Source: Moritella sp. F3 (lineage in GTDB: Bacteria; Pseudomonadota; Gammaproteobacteria; Enterobacterales; Moritellaceae). From it: a stretch of 64,000 bases of DNA. The stretch is taken from contig NZ_BLRL01000005.1 in the NCBI RefSeq assembly GCF_015082335.1, positions 1-64,000 on the forward strand. Reading direction: 5' to 3'. The position numbers and the translations under genes are program-made. Position 1 is the first letter of the stretch; the number at the start of each line of letters is the position of its first letter. Below the pieces are notes generated by a model. It worked only from the letters and a program-made list of their open reading frames with translations, searched no databases and was not told the DNA's origin. This document shows, in pieces, positions 11,002 to 19,403 of the stretch.

Positions 11002-12307
11002 TACGGCTGCTAGAGCAGGTCTTAATAGAAGAGTAAAAATAGGCGTCGCATTTTATGCGCCGCTTAAGTCACCCTCACACCCAAACCCATCGGGTGATCG
11101 TAAAATCGCCCGATTATTTATCCGCGCACTAGAGCAAGCTGGTTATCATGTTGAACTGGCGAGTCAGTTACGTTCTTTTGATAAAGCTGGCGATGTCCTG
11201 CGTCAACAGCGACTCATTGACCTTGCTAAGAAAGAAGCAGGCAGGATCATGCGACGCTGGCACCAGCAAAGCTTTACGCCGCAAGCTTGGTTTACCTACC
11301 ACTTATATTATAAAGCGCCAGATCTCATTGGCCCCATTATTTGTCAAAGCCTCAATATTCCATACATAGTGGCAGAGGCGTCATGGGCCGAGAAACGAGC
11401 TGTTGGCGGTTGGGCGTTGTATCATCAGCAAGTCGCTACGGGGTTGAAGCTCGCGAGTAAGGTTGTGTGTATTAATCCAAGGGATAAAATTGCGCTGACT
11501 GATTTCTATGATGATTTCTTTCCCAAGACTTATGCCGCTAGTTATACCGGCAGCTTGGTAAAATCGAACTCTCCCCTAGTATCTCTAAATGCTTTTATTG
11601 ACGATCTACCTGTTCGTCACAGCAGTATTAGTCACAGCTGTATTCCTCATAAAACTACAGCGATGAACAAAGTCGTGCCAGGTTGTGTCACAAGGCAAGA
11701 TTTGGCTGATTTGTACGGTTTGGACATCAACTTACCTTGGCTTATCACTATCGCGATGATGCGCAGTGGAGATAAATTCTCTTCCTATCAACAACTTAGT
11801 ACCGTCGTTGATTTGTTACAGCAGCCTTATCAATTATTAATTATTGGTGAAGGTGTAATGCAACCTGAAGTGCAGGCTCTTTTCACACAACATAAGCAAG
11901 TGAAGTTTGCTGGCGCTGTTGAAAATAGTCAAATAAGACAATTATTACCACATTTCGAATTATTAGTTTGGCCAGCGATAAATGAAGCCCTTGGCATGAT
12001 CTTTCTAGAAGCTCAGCAAGCGGGCGTAGCCGTTGTTGCTGGCGATCAAGGTGGCGTTAGCTCAATTGTAAGTAATAATGTCACAGGCATTCTTGTCGAC
12101 GCATATGACGCGAGTGCCTTGTCATTAGCGGTTGATAATTTGTTGACTGATCCTGCGCAATTAAATGCAATGAAACAAGCTGCAATTCAGTATGTTGCCT
12201 TACATCATTCTATCGACGCCAGCGCGTTACAGCTTAAGTTGGTGATTGAGGAAGCTATCTATGAAGCTATCGAGAGTACAGACCTAAAGGATAATACACC
12301 GTCATGA
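10994..12307 (+). CDS. GT4-family glycosyltransferase
   Basis: Second GT4-like transferase of the cluster. The N-terminal half has APLKSPSHPNPSGDRKIARL, typical of family members that begin with an acceptor-binding loop. The C-terminal half has LPWLITIAMMRSGDKFSSY, the loop LLIIGEG, and the donor motif NEALGMIFLEAQQAGVAVVAG with both EX7E glutamates. I place the start at GTG 10994, giving an 8-base overlap with the upstream stop; a TTG at 10985 is in frame and would add three residues. The stop overlaps the next ATG by four bases (ATGA), so the two are translationally coupled. Confidence 0.85.
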   Translation: MANTAARAGLNRRVKIGVAFYAPLKSPSHPNPSGDRKIARLFIRALEQAGYHVELASQLRSFDKAGDVLRQQRLIDLAKKEAGRIMRRWHQQSFTPQAWFTYHLYYKAPDLIGPIICQSLNIPYIVAEASWAEKRAVGGWALYHQQVATGLKLASKVVCINPRDKIALTDFYDDFFPKTYAASYTGSLVKSNSPLVSLNAFIDDLPVRHSSISHSCIPHKTTAMNKVVPGCVTRQDLADLYGLDINLPWLITIAMMRSGDKFSSYQQLSTVVDLLQQPYQLLIIGEGVMQPEVQALFTQHKQVKFAGAVENSQIRQLLPHFELLVWPAINEALGMIFLEAQQAGVAVVAGDQGGVSSIVSNNVTGILVDAYDASALSLAVDNLLTDPAQLNAMKQAAIQYVALHHSIDASALQLKLVIEEAIYEAIESTDLKDNTPS

Positions 12308-12885
12308 TCCACGTTTATTTTATCCGCCATGGTCAAACGCAATGGAATGTTGAAAAACGTTTGCAAGGTCGTACTGATATTCCACTAAATGAAATCGGAA
12401 GATTACAAATAGCTGCTTACCAGTTACCTGATCTATTACAGTCTATCACTTGGTTTAGTAGCCCATTATTAAGAGCTCAACAAACGGCTGAATTACTTGG
12501 CGTTGATGTTCATACTGAAGCGGCGTTGATTGAAATGAGTTGGGGGGATTGGGAGGGGAAAACATTGACCCAATTAAGGCAGAAAGATCCAATATATGTT
12601 GCTGAACAAGAGTCTTTGGGGTTAGATTTACGGCCTGTTACTGGTGAGTCTCCTCGTTTAGTTGCTGAGCGGGTTAGTGATTGGATTGATACCTTGGATG
12701 TTGCGAATGTAGAGCGGCGAATTGGCTGTGTTAGTCATAAAGGTATTATTCGCGCTATTTATGCCAGTGCAGCTAATTGGAATATGTTAGGTAAGCCCCC
12801 GCATAAACTCGACTTTCATTGTGCCCAGCACTTTTGTTTTGATCGCGGATGTTGGTCTATTGGTGAGCTTAACATTCCGTTGTAA
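12304..12885 (+). CDS. Histidine phosphatase (phosphoglycerate-mutase-like)
   Basis: Branch of the histidine phosphatase superfamily that removes phosphate through a phospho-histidine intermediate. The catalytic R8-H9-G10 lies in YFIRHGQTQWN. The EMSWGDWEG segment supplies the acid, and the second histidine is in GCVSHKG (about residue 145). The length of 193 aa fits cobC/GpgP-like phosphatases. It overlaps the upstream glycosyltransferase by ATGA, so it probably dephosphorylates a product of that pathway, as GpgP does for glucosyl-3-phosphoglycerate. That function is inference; alpha-ribazole phosphatase is unlikely because no cobalamin gene is near. Confidence 0.85.
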   Translation: MIHVYFIRHGQTQWNVEKRLQGRTDIPLNEIGRLQIAAYQLPDLLQSITWFSSPLLRAQQTAELLGVDVHTEAALIEMSWGDWEGKTLTQLRQKDPIYVAEQESLGLDLRPVTGESPRLVAERVSDWIDTLDVANVERRIGCVSHKGIIRAIYASAANWNMLGKPPHKLDFHCAQHFCFDRGCWSIGELNIPL

Positions 12886-12896
12886 GTGGATATTTT

Positions 12897-12933
12897 CGAA
12901 TTAGCACTTACTCTACAGGTAAGAGCTAATTCG
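12897..12933 (+). terminator. Terminator of the glycosyltransferase cluster
   Basis: Long hairpin with outer arms CGAATTAGC / GCTAATTCG and inner arms CTTAC / GTAAG. It is followed by the T-rich TTATTATTTTTA, 12 bases after the phosphatase stop. The converging fadL gene ends at 12981. Confidence 0.8.
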
Positions 12934-12980
12934 TTATTATTTTTATGGATAGTTCGTTATCTTATAAGCTCAAAGCAGTC

Positions 12981-14426
12981 TTAGAAAACTAGATTCATTT
13001 GTGCAGATCCAACAATCGCTTCGGCTTTATTGGTAAACGCATATGTTAAACCGGTATTGCTATCTGTTTCTTCAAATGACGTTTCTTCACCAACAATATA
13101 GGCAGCGGCTAGATCAATAGAAAGTGTTTTACTTATATTAAATGTTAGACCTGCTGTATACCACTGGCGTTCTGAATCTGGAATACTGATCGTAGTATCA
13201 CCAGCACTTTCATCTAACGCGTAACCTGCGCGTAAGATAACTTTACTGCCTAAGTAGTATGATAAGCCTGCTGAATAACGAATGTTGTCCTCATAGTTGT
13301 AGCCTTTTTCGAATAAAACAGAATGGTCTTCACTCGCAATACCTTTTAGGCCTTCAAAGCTGCTCCATTCTGTCCAGACCACACCGTATTGCAGTGCAAC
13401 ATCCCCAAAACGATGGAAACCACCGAGTTCAGCTATAGCGGGTAATGATAAATCTAATGAACCAGTGCCAGTATTCATTGTTAAGCCGTCATCTGATCTT
13501 TTTGAATAATCCCCTTCAAAGGTAAGTTCTACTTCTGAGCGGTAGCTTACGCCAATTTTATGGTTAGCATTGAGATCAAGTAAAACACCAGCATTCCAGC
13601 CAAATCCAATGTCATCACCTTCCAATGTAAAAGCTGTTTCACCACGAGCCATACCAGCTAATGAACCGGCTATCTGAGGGTTAGAAACATAGCTATCAGC
13701 AGCTGTGTACGGATCTGGAGATGTACTCGCTGCGGTTAAAACAGTCGTAAGTGCAGTTCCTGCCGCTGCATCCCCTAAATTTCGTTCTAGTTCTGCGCTA
13801 CCATATACAATTTGAGCCCCGACACCAAGGCGTAATTTAGAACCGACTTTAAATGCTAAACTTGGGTTTAAATTGAAGGTTGTTAGTTTTGTTGAACCGC
13901 CAAGTAAGCCTGCTGCATAATTATCAGGAAATTCAGTGTTGGTACCGTAGTTAGTGTAACCAGCTAAACCAATTGCGAGCTTACTGCTGACTGGGATGAC
14001 GGCATAAACAGATGGGATCGTTGAGGTGTTTACTGAATTTTCAACATTGTAATCAGACTTAGTTGGCACAGCGAAGTCATCTTGGATTAGTTGATTTAAA
14101 GCGGTATAACTTCCTGCAAGTGGGGCATTATCACCCGTTGTCTCTACAGTTGGTTCTACATAAGCACCACCAAACGAAAAGGCAAACTTGTCAAACGATG
14201 CTGCGGCAGCTGGATTAGTTGCTATTACTGCAGCATTATCAGTGTTAGCTGCAAAGCCTGCGTTCGCATTACCGAGTGCCGATGCAGATTGCACATTAAC
14301 TTGGAATCCGGCAGCGGATACTTGCGCACTGGCCATAACTGTTGCTGTTACCATTGCTTTAATTATTGCTGTCGACATGACATTTTTTTTGAATACTTTT
14401 TGTTTGAACGAATAGGTTTTTTTCAT
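12981..14426 (-). CDS. FadL-family outer-membrane transporter (paralogue 3)
   Basis: Outer-membrane beta-barrel of the FadL/OMPP1/TodX family, which admits long-chain fatty acids or other hydrophobic compounds. The signal region is long (about residues 1-39, ending in VSAAGFQVNVQSA). Mature residues begin with the FadL plug signature: AAGFQ, SALGNANAGFAANTDNAAVIATNPAAAASF. The last strand ends in SAQMNLVF. At 481 aa it is slightly longer than the two upstream relatives, with an insert rich in Thr/Ala (about residues 220-260). An ATG at residue 17 could shorten the signal. It is the last of three same-strand FadL genes, each separated by a hairpin. Confidence 0.92.
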   Translation of the reverse strand: MKKTYSFKQKVFKKNVMSTAIIKAMVTATVMASAQVSAAGFQVNVQSASALGNANAGFAANTDNAAVIATNPAAAASFDKFAFSFGGAYVEPTVETTGDNAPLAGSYTALNQLIQDDFAVPTKSDYNVENSVNTSTIPSVYAVIPVSSKLAIGLAGYTNYGTNTEFPDNYAAGLLGGSTKLTTFNLNPSLAFKVGSKLRLGVGAQIVYGSAELERNLGDAAAGTALTTVLTAASTSPDPYTAADSYVSNPQIAGSLAGMARGETAFTLEGDDIGFGWNAGVLLDLNANHKIGVSYRSEVELTFEGDYSKRSDDGLTMNTGTGSLDLSLPAIAELGGFHRFGDVALQYGVVWTEWSSFEGLKGIASEDHSVLFEKGYNYEDNIRYSAGLSYYLGSKVILRAGYALDESAGDTTISIPDSERQWYTAGLTFNISKTLSIDLAAAYIVGEETSFEETDSNTGLTYAFTNKAEAIVGSAQMNLVF

Positions 14427-14722
14427 GACTAATCCCTGTCTTATATAAATAATGTAGAAGTAAATACATCCATGTTAATTACTGTGTTACTCGAACGCGT
14501 AGTACACGCTGCTACCTGAGTTAGATTTATTACAGGGCTATTATAGGGATTTAATGACATGTTTATGTGAGGACAAGAGATTTGTAATTAGTAACGCCAT
14601 TCAAATTTGAATGAGTGTTTGAAGTTAGTATTTACTATTGGCTAGCGACTTAGTTTTAAGTTGTTTTTAAGTACTAATACAATCTAATGTGTTTTAGTGA
14701 TAATAGTATTAACTGTATTTTA
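14427..14722. other. Gap upstream of FadL paralogue 3
   Basis: About 300 AT-rich bases, expected to hold the minus-strand promoter of the 12981-14426 gene. I found no copy of the GGTCNGACC core that lies upstream of the 16205-17461 paralogue, so this gene may be regulated differently. Confidence 0.4.
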
Positions 14723-14764
14723 AGACCCAATCAGTTAGGGTTTAAACTCTAACTGATTGGGTCT
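14723..14764 (-). terminator. Terminator of FadL paralogue 2
   Basis: A perfect 16-bp stem (arms 14723-14738 and 14749-14764, AGACCCAATCAGTTAG and its complement) lies 34 bases beyond the stop of the 14798-16090 gene. Only a weak T-rich tail follows on the minus strand. Confidence 0.75.
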
Positions 14765-14797
14765 GCTTATTTATAAGCCCGGTTATGAGTAGTCTAA

Positions 14798-16090
14798 TCA
14801 GTTAATTAATTGATAATTAAGCTGTAAGCCAAGCATAGTGCTATCACCTTCAGCGCTGATGCTAAACGAGTCTAGAGCAACCGTATTCTCAATGCGGGTC
14901 GTTGCATATCTCGCATACGTCAAACCCATATCAAAACTTAATGAGCGACTTGCGAAATAGGTTAGCCCTACACTGAAACTACTTCTTTCATCGAAGGGGA
15001 TGGCGAAGGTTGCGCTTTCAGTGGATTTTTCAGTTGACGCACCACTGCGTAGTAAGATGACATCGTTTAATTTGTAGCTGACTGCAAATGCAATTTTCCA
15101 GCTATCAGTTGCATTTACTGATTCAGTTAAACATTGTCCTTGGGATAAGTTAAAGTCTTGGTTAGCGGGGCAGTCAGGATGTGCGACCGATATGGTATCT
15201 AGGTTTTCCCAGCCATACCAAGCGAGTGAATACTGTATTGCTAATCGAGGGTCAAGTTGGTGGAAGCCTGATAGGGTTGTTTCACTTGGTATGGCCATCG
15301 AGAGTGTGGTGGAATCTTGAAATAAGAGGTCATTATTATCTGCCAGTGTCGTGAAATCACCTTCGGTTTCAATATCTGTTGCTGAGCGATAAGATAACCC
15401 AAATTGATGGCGTTTATTTATTTTGTATAACACGCCAATATTATATCTAAAGTCTAGTCCTGTGCCTTGGAAGTCTTGATATATTTGGCTCGGATTAGCT
15501 GGATTTTGTGCACCGTAATTTGTTGCTAGCTTATAATTACCATGGATAGCGCTAACACCAGCACCGAGATACAGCTTGTTTGTCAGCTTGACTGCGATAT
15601 TAGGGTTTATCTCATAGGTGAATAAAGAACGTTGTCCTGTGATGGTTCCTGCTGGGTATCGCGTATCATAGTTATTACGCACGTTGTAATTGGAAAATGT
15701 AGCAAAACCAAACGACCATTTATCATTGATTGGAAAAGCGAAATAGGCTGATGGTACAACGTAATTGTCACTAATGCCTTGTTGATCTAACGCTGCGGGC
15801 TCACCATTTGAATAGCTCTCACCTTCGATGTCTTTCTCTGATGTAACAAAAATAGCGGCAATCGCGATACTGGGATGTTCAAATGCAGCTGTAATGGCTG
15901 GATTAACGGCGATATTTGCGAGATTACTGGTATCTGCAGCAGCCCCGGCACCTGCGGTACCCAGTTCGATAGCGGAGGTTGTTGAGGATTGATAACTTGC
16001 TGCGTTCGTTAAAGGGCTGTAATAGGTGATGAGGCTTAAGATTGCACTTAGATAAACGATTGACGAATCAAGGCTACAACTTTTACTCAT
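14798..16090 (-). CDS. FadL-family outer-membrane transporter (paralogue 2)
   Basis: Diverged FadL-like barrel. After a hydrophobic export segment (about residues 8-30, ending near TNAAS) comes a plug region, AIELGTAGAGAAADTSNLANIAVNPAITAAF. This keeps the NPA motif but lacks the usual AAGFQ start. Later segments PSETTLSGFHQLDPRLAIQYSLAW and LRSGASTEKSTESATFAIPFDERSSFSVGLTY are classic FadL. The signal peptide is atypical, with few basic residues in front, so export efficiency or start choice is less certain. Substrate unknown. Confidence 0.88.
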   Translation of the reverse strand: MSKSCSLDSSIVYLSAILSLITYYSPLTNAASYQSSTTSAIELGTAGAGAAADTSNLANIAVNPAITAAFEHPSIAIAAIFVTSEKDIEGESYSNGEPAALDQQGISDNYVVPSAYFAFPINDKWSFGFATFSNYNVRNNYDTRYPAGTITGQRSLFTYEINPNIAVKLTNKLYLGAGVSAIHGNYKLATNYGAQNPANPSQIYQDFQGTGLDFRYNIGVLYKINKRHQFGLSYRSATDIETEGDFTTLADNNDLLFQDSTTLSMAIPSETTLSGFHQLDPRLAIQYSLAWYGWENLDTISVAHPDCPANQDFNLSQGQCLTESVNATDSWKIAFAVSYKLNDVILLRSGASTEKSTESATFAIPFDERSSFSVGLTYFASRSLSFDMGLTYARYATTRIENTVALDSFSISAEGDSTMLGLQLNYQLIN

Positions 16091-16136
16091 AATTATTCCC
16101 TTAAAATAATGCTTTATTTTAAGGTTAGTAGAAAAT

Positions 16137-16164
16137 AAAAATAGCGCCTTAAGGCGCTATTTTA
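16137..16164 (-). terminator. Terminator of FadL paralogue 1
   Basis: A perfect palindromic hairpin, arms AAAATAGCGCC / GGCGCTATTTT around TTAA, is followed on the minus strand by ATTTTTATTTT. It lies about 40 bases after the stop of the 16205-17461 gene and could work in both directions. Confidence 0.85.
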
Positions 16165-16204
16165 TTTACTGTATTTAGATATTTATATGACTATCTAAGC
16201 AGTA

Positions 16205-17461
16205 TTAGAAACGGTAGTTTGCTTGAGCTGAAGCAATGATTGCATCACCAGAAGATTTAAAGCCGTATGTAATATCTGGCGTTGGGCTAGTCCCTGGCTT
16301 AGTTGTTTCTGTAAATTCAACGGATTCAACATCTATGTATGCAACAGCAAAATCAACGCTCAAGTTGTTGCTTACAGTGTAAGTCACACCAGCGGTATAC
16401 CATAAACGGTCTGATTCAGGAATACTAAGCGTTGTTTCGCCTGCTGATTCATCTAGAGCGAAACCTGCACGTAGTACAACTTTATCTATTGTGTATTCTG
16501 CGCCAACTGAATAGCGCATATTGTCATCAAAACTTTCTTCTTTTAGGAAACATTCGCCAGCGAGGCAAGATGAACTTGTTGCTTTAAGTTCTTCAAATTT
16601 ACTCCACTGTGTCCAAAGCACACTGTATGATACGGCAAATGATTCTGTTAATGCATGATATCCAGAGAATTCGGCTGTTGCTGGTAACGGAAGGTCAAGT
16701 GTCGCACTTACCTTTTTATCATTACTTGTAGCACCTGTAAAGTCGCCTTCAAAATCAAGATCAACCTGAGATCGATAAGCTAGACCAATGCGATTGTTTT
16801 CATTAATTTCATACAATGCGCCAGTATTCCAACCAAGAGCCCATGCATCACCTTCTAAGAGAAAAAGAGATCTACTTGGATCTGCATCTAGATCACCGTA
16901 GTTACGTTCAACTGTTGCTGAACCGTAAACAACGCTTATGCCTAACCCTAGGCTAAGCTTATCCGTTGCTTTGAAAGATACACTTGGGTTGATGTTTAAA
17001 GTCAATAGATCAGTTGTTCCGCCAGCTGCTCCTGCAGCATAATCGTCTTCAAACTCAGTTGTTACACCATAAGTCGAGAATAGACCAACGCCAACTGCAA
17101 ATTTATCATTGATTGGCTGAATAAAATAAGCTGCCGGAACAAAAGCACTATGTACGATATCATCAGAATCTAAACTGCTTATATCTCTACCACCACCTAA
17201 TACTGAATCTGTGGTACCTGTAATATCAACATTTGGTTCAACATAAGAGCCGACAATTGATAACTCAGCTTGTTTAAAGCGTGACATTGCTGCCGGGTTA
17301 CGTGCTAGAACAGATGCATTATCAGCAACGGCTGCTTCACCAGCAAAAGCTCGTCCAAGACCAGATGCTGAATGTTCGCTCACTTGGAAACCTGCAGCAG
17401 AAGATTGTGCAGTTACCAGCAGTAGGGCTGTAGCAAGCGTTGTTTTTTGAAATTTAGACAT
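16205..17461 (-). CDS. fadL: Long-chain fatty acid outer-membrane transporter FadL
   Basis: Outer-membrane channel for long-chain fatty acid uptake. The signal peptide is MSKFQKTTLATALLLVTAQSSA, with cleavage before AGFQVSEHSASGLGRAF. The plug signature AGEAAVADNASVLARNPAAMSRF follows at once, and the last strand ends in ASAQANYRF. At 418 aa it is near E. coli FadL. Of the three paralogues it best fits true FadL, and it alone has a FadR-like palindrome in front (17560-17576). This supports a role alongside fadIJ. Its start lies 13 bases below a GAGTAATT stretch, so the ribosome-binding site is weak. Confidence 0.92.
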   Translation of the reverse strand: MSKFQKTTLATALLLVTAQSSAAGFQVSEHSASGLGRAFAGEAAVADNASVLARNPAAMSRFKQAELSIVGSYVEPNVDITGTTDSVLGGGRDISSLDSDDIVHSAFVPAAYFIQPINDKFAVGVGLFSTYGVTTEFEDDYAAGAAGGTTDLLTLNINPSVSFKATDKLSLGLGISVVYGSATVERNYGDLDADPSRSLFLLEGDAWALGWNTGALYEINENNRIGLAYRSQVDLDFEGDFTGATSNDKKVSATLDLPLPATAEFSGYHALTESFAVSYSVLWTQWSKFEELKATSSSCLAGECFLKEESFDDNMRYSVGAEYTIDKVVLRAGFALDESAGETTLSIPESDRLWYTAGVTYTVSNNLSVDFAVAYIDVESVEFTETTKPGTSPTPDITYGFKSSGDAIIASAQANYRF

Positions 17462-17559
17462 AGTTAATTACTCATTTTTATAAGTTTTATTTTGTGTAAC
17501 TCGCTACTGATATTGCTTACTAATAGAAAACAAAGTTCCTTTTGTTTACCTCTAAAGTA

Positions 17560-17576
17560 ATCAGGTCAGACCAGTA
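17560..17576. promoter_or_regulatory. FadR-like operator upstream of fadL
   Basis: ATCAGGTCAGACCAGTA contains the symmetric core GGTCAGACC, close to known FadR sites (CTGGTNCGACCAG type). It lies about 100 bases upstream of the fadL start. The same core type occurs before fadI. Confidence 0.7.
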
Positions 17577-17825
17577 GTTGCTAGTATGAGTAAATAGTAA
17601 CTGCTTGTTCATGCTTTGTAATTAAGAAAAATCACAAGGTGTACTGTTTGATTATTAAGACTTGACGTTTCTAGTTAAAAATAGTTGGAGGTTGTTTTTT
17701 ATTTAAGGTGTTGAAATAAAATGATTTATTTGAGCGTACACGTGTTGTTATTAAATTGTTATCGGAATAAAATTAATTAGAGTAGTTATTCTTATCTTGA
17801 TCCTGTCAAAGATAATGTTCAAAAG

Positions 17826-17841
17826 TGTGATCTTGATCAAA
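17826..17841. promoter_or_regulatory. CRP-like site in the fadL upstream region
   Basis: TGTGATCTTGATCAAA matches TGTGA-N6-TCACA in nine of ten key positions. It is about 365 bases from the fadL start, so a direct role is uncertain, although fadL is a CRP target in enteric bacteria. Confidence 0.4.
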
Positions 17842-17940
17842 CTACCGTGTCAATGTTTTTTGAGACTATTTATTGGTAAGTGTCACGTCTGTCACGTTTT
17901 ACTATCTTGTTGTTTATAATACACACAAATCCTTATAACG

Positions 17941-17982
17941 AAAAAAGCCACGTCATCTTCTCAATAGAGGATGACGTGGCTT
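17941..17982 (-). terminator. Terminator of fbp
   Basis: A perfect 13-bp stem AAGCCACGTCATC / GATGACGTGGCTT with a 12-base loop reads into six T on the minus strand. It lies 75 bases after the fbp stop. Confidence 0.9.
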
Positions 17983-18057
17983 AGGTATAACTAATGTATT
18001 ACTTAAAAAGTAACTTTAAAGGAGCCGCATTAAGCTTCTTCTTTTCTATTTATCGTA

Positions 18058-19071
18058 CTACTTATCTTTGTACTCAGCCATAAACTGATGTGCTGTATCC
18101 ATCATATCTACAGAACCAGTGAAGAAAGGTACACGTTGGTGTAACTCTGTTGGTTTTAGATCTAGAATTGGAGTGTAACCGTCTGTCGCTAATGCACCAG
18201 CTTGTTCAGCAAGGAAAGCCATAGGATTGCACTCGTATAATAAGCGTAGTTTACCCGTTGGTGCTTGCGCTGTTTGTGGGTAAATGTAGATGCCACCTTT
18301 AAGTAGGTTACGATGGAAGTCAGAAACCAAAGAACCGATATAACGAGATGTGTAAGGACGGTTCGTTGTGTCATCTTCTTCTTGGCAATACTTAATGTAC
18401 TTTTTAACACCCATTGGGAATTTGCTGTAGTTACCTTCATTAATCGAGTAGATTTTTCCTGATTTAGGGAAAGTCATTGCTTCGTGAGATAAGCAGAACA
18501 CACCGATTGATGGATCGTAAGTGAAACCATGAACGCCATTACCGGTTGTAAATACCAGCATAGTAGATGAACCATATACAACATAACCAGCAGCGACTTG
18601 TTTACGGCCAACTTGTAAGAAGTCATCCATTGATACAGGACCGCCAACTGGAGAGATGCGGCGGTAGATAGAGAAAATTGTACCTACGGAAACATTTACA
18701 TCGATGTTTGATGAACCATCTAGCGGATCCATTAATACAACGTAGTTAGCGTTACGGCTGTTTTGATTGTCGAAAAATACATAGTGATCTTCTTCTTCAG
18801 AAGCAATACCACAAACTTCACCACGTGCGATCAAAGCATTTTTAAATACTTCGTTGGCATACATATCGAGTTTTTGCTGTTCTTCGCCTTGGATGTTTTC
18901 AATGCCACTTGCACCGGTAATATCAACTAGACCAGCTTTGTTGATTTCACGGTTTACAATTTTAGCAGCAAGTTTGATTGAACTTAATAATGCTGTTAAT
19001 TCACCTTTAGCATGCGGAAAATCAGTTTGATTCTCAACGATGAACTCACCAAGTGTTTTATGTATAGACAT
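18058..19071 (-). CDS. fbp: Class I fructose-1,6-bisphosphatase
   Basis: Gluconeogenic enzyme hydrolysing fructose 1,6-bisphosphate to fructose 6-phosphate in the cytoplasm. The metal-binding motif D115-P-L-D118-G-S-S lies in [16 protein letters not shown]. Upstream acidic residues are at SEEED (91-95). Substrate-site segments [22 protein letters not shown] and [24 protein letters not shown] (here AGALATDG) follow. The length of 337 aa is standard for class I. It stands alone with its own terminator. Confidence 0.98.
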   Translation of the reverse strand: MSIHKTLGEFIVENQTDFPHAKGELTALLSSIKLAAKIVNREINKAGLVDITGASGIENIQGEEQQKLDMYANEVFKNALIARGEVCGIASEEEDHYVFFDNQNSRNANYVVLMDPLDGSSNIDVNVSVGTIFSIYRRISPVGGPVSMDDFLQVGRKQVAAGYVVYGSSTMLVFTTGNGVHGFTYDPSIGVFCLSHEAMTFPKSGKIYSINEGNYSKFPMGVKKYIKYCQEEDDTTNRPYTSRYIGSLVSDFHRNLLKGGIYIYPQTAQAPTGKLRLLYECNPMAFLAEQAGALATDGYTPILDLKPTELHQRVPFFTGSVDMMDTAHQFMAEYKDK

Positions 19072-19403
19072 TCCAATTCCCTAATAAAGCAATAATTAAA
19101 TCCGATAACTGAATCTAGTTTGCGCCTTTTTAAGGTGGATTTCCAGTGCGGGCAATAGATAAATGTATGTAATTTGTAGATTCACTTGTTAACTTTCAGT
19201 TAATGCGAGTAAGCTTTCAGATGAAAGCTCTAATTGCTCATATGAATCTATTATTTTCATATTCGAGAGGGGTTGTTTAATGTTCGAGCATTTGTTGTCG
19301 TGCTTTTTATGTTCGAATTCGAACATTTTGGGCGTGTTGTTATTTTCATAAACGAAGTTGGCGCCATTGAATGACGCCAATCGGTTTTATTATATGTAAA
19401 GCA
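19072..19403. other. Gap between fbp and batD, with an 18-bp palindrome
   Basis: About 330 bases. A perfect 18-bp palindrome ATGTTCGAATTCGAACAT lies at 19309-19326, and a related half, ATGTTCGAGCAT, begins about 30 bases before it. A weak hairpin TTGGCG / CGCCAA at 19358-19380 sits just beyond the batD stop and may end the bat operon. A 63-codon minus-strand frame (19189-19380) has no coding character. Confidence 0.5.

Larger units (their letters stand above)
17462..17940. other. Gap between fadL and fbp
   Basis: About 480 AT-rich bases without a gene. It holds the FadR-like and CRP-like sites listed separately, and a direct repeat TGTCACG at 17881-17897. The fadL promoter must lie here on the minus strand. 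Confidence 0.5.

Noticed and set aside
19189..19380. Small 63-codon minus-strand gene
   Set aside because: No ribosome site, low-complexity composition, and it spans the palindrome and hairpin of the intergenic gap.
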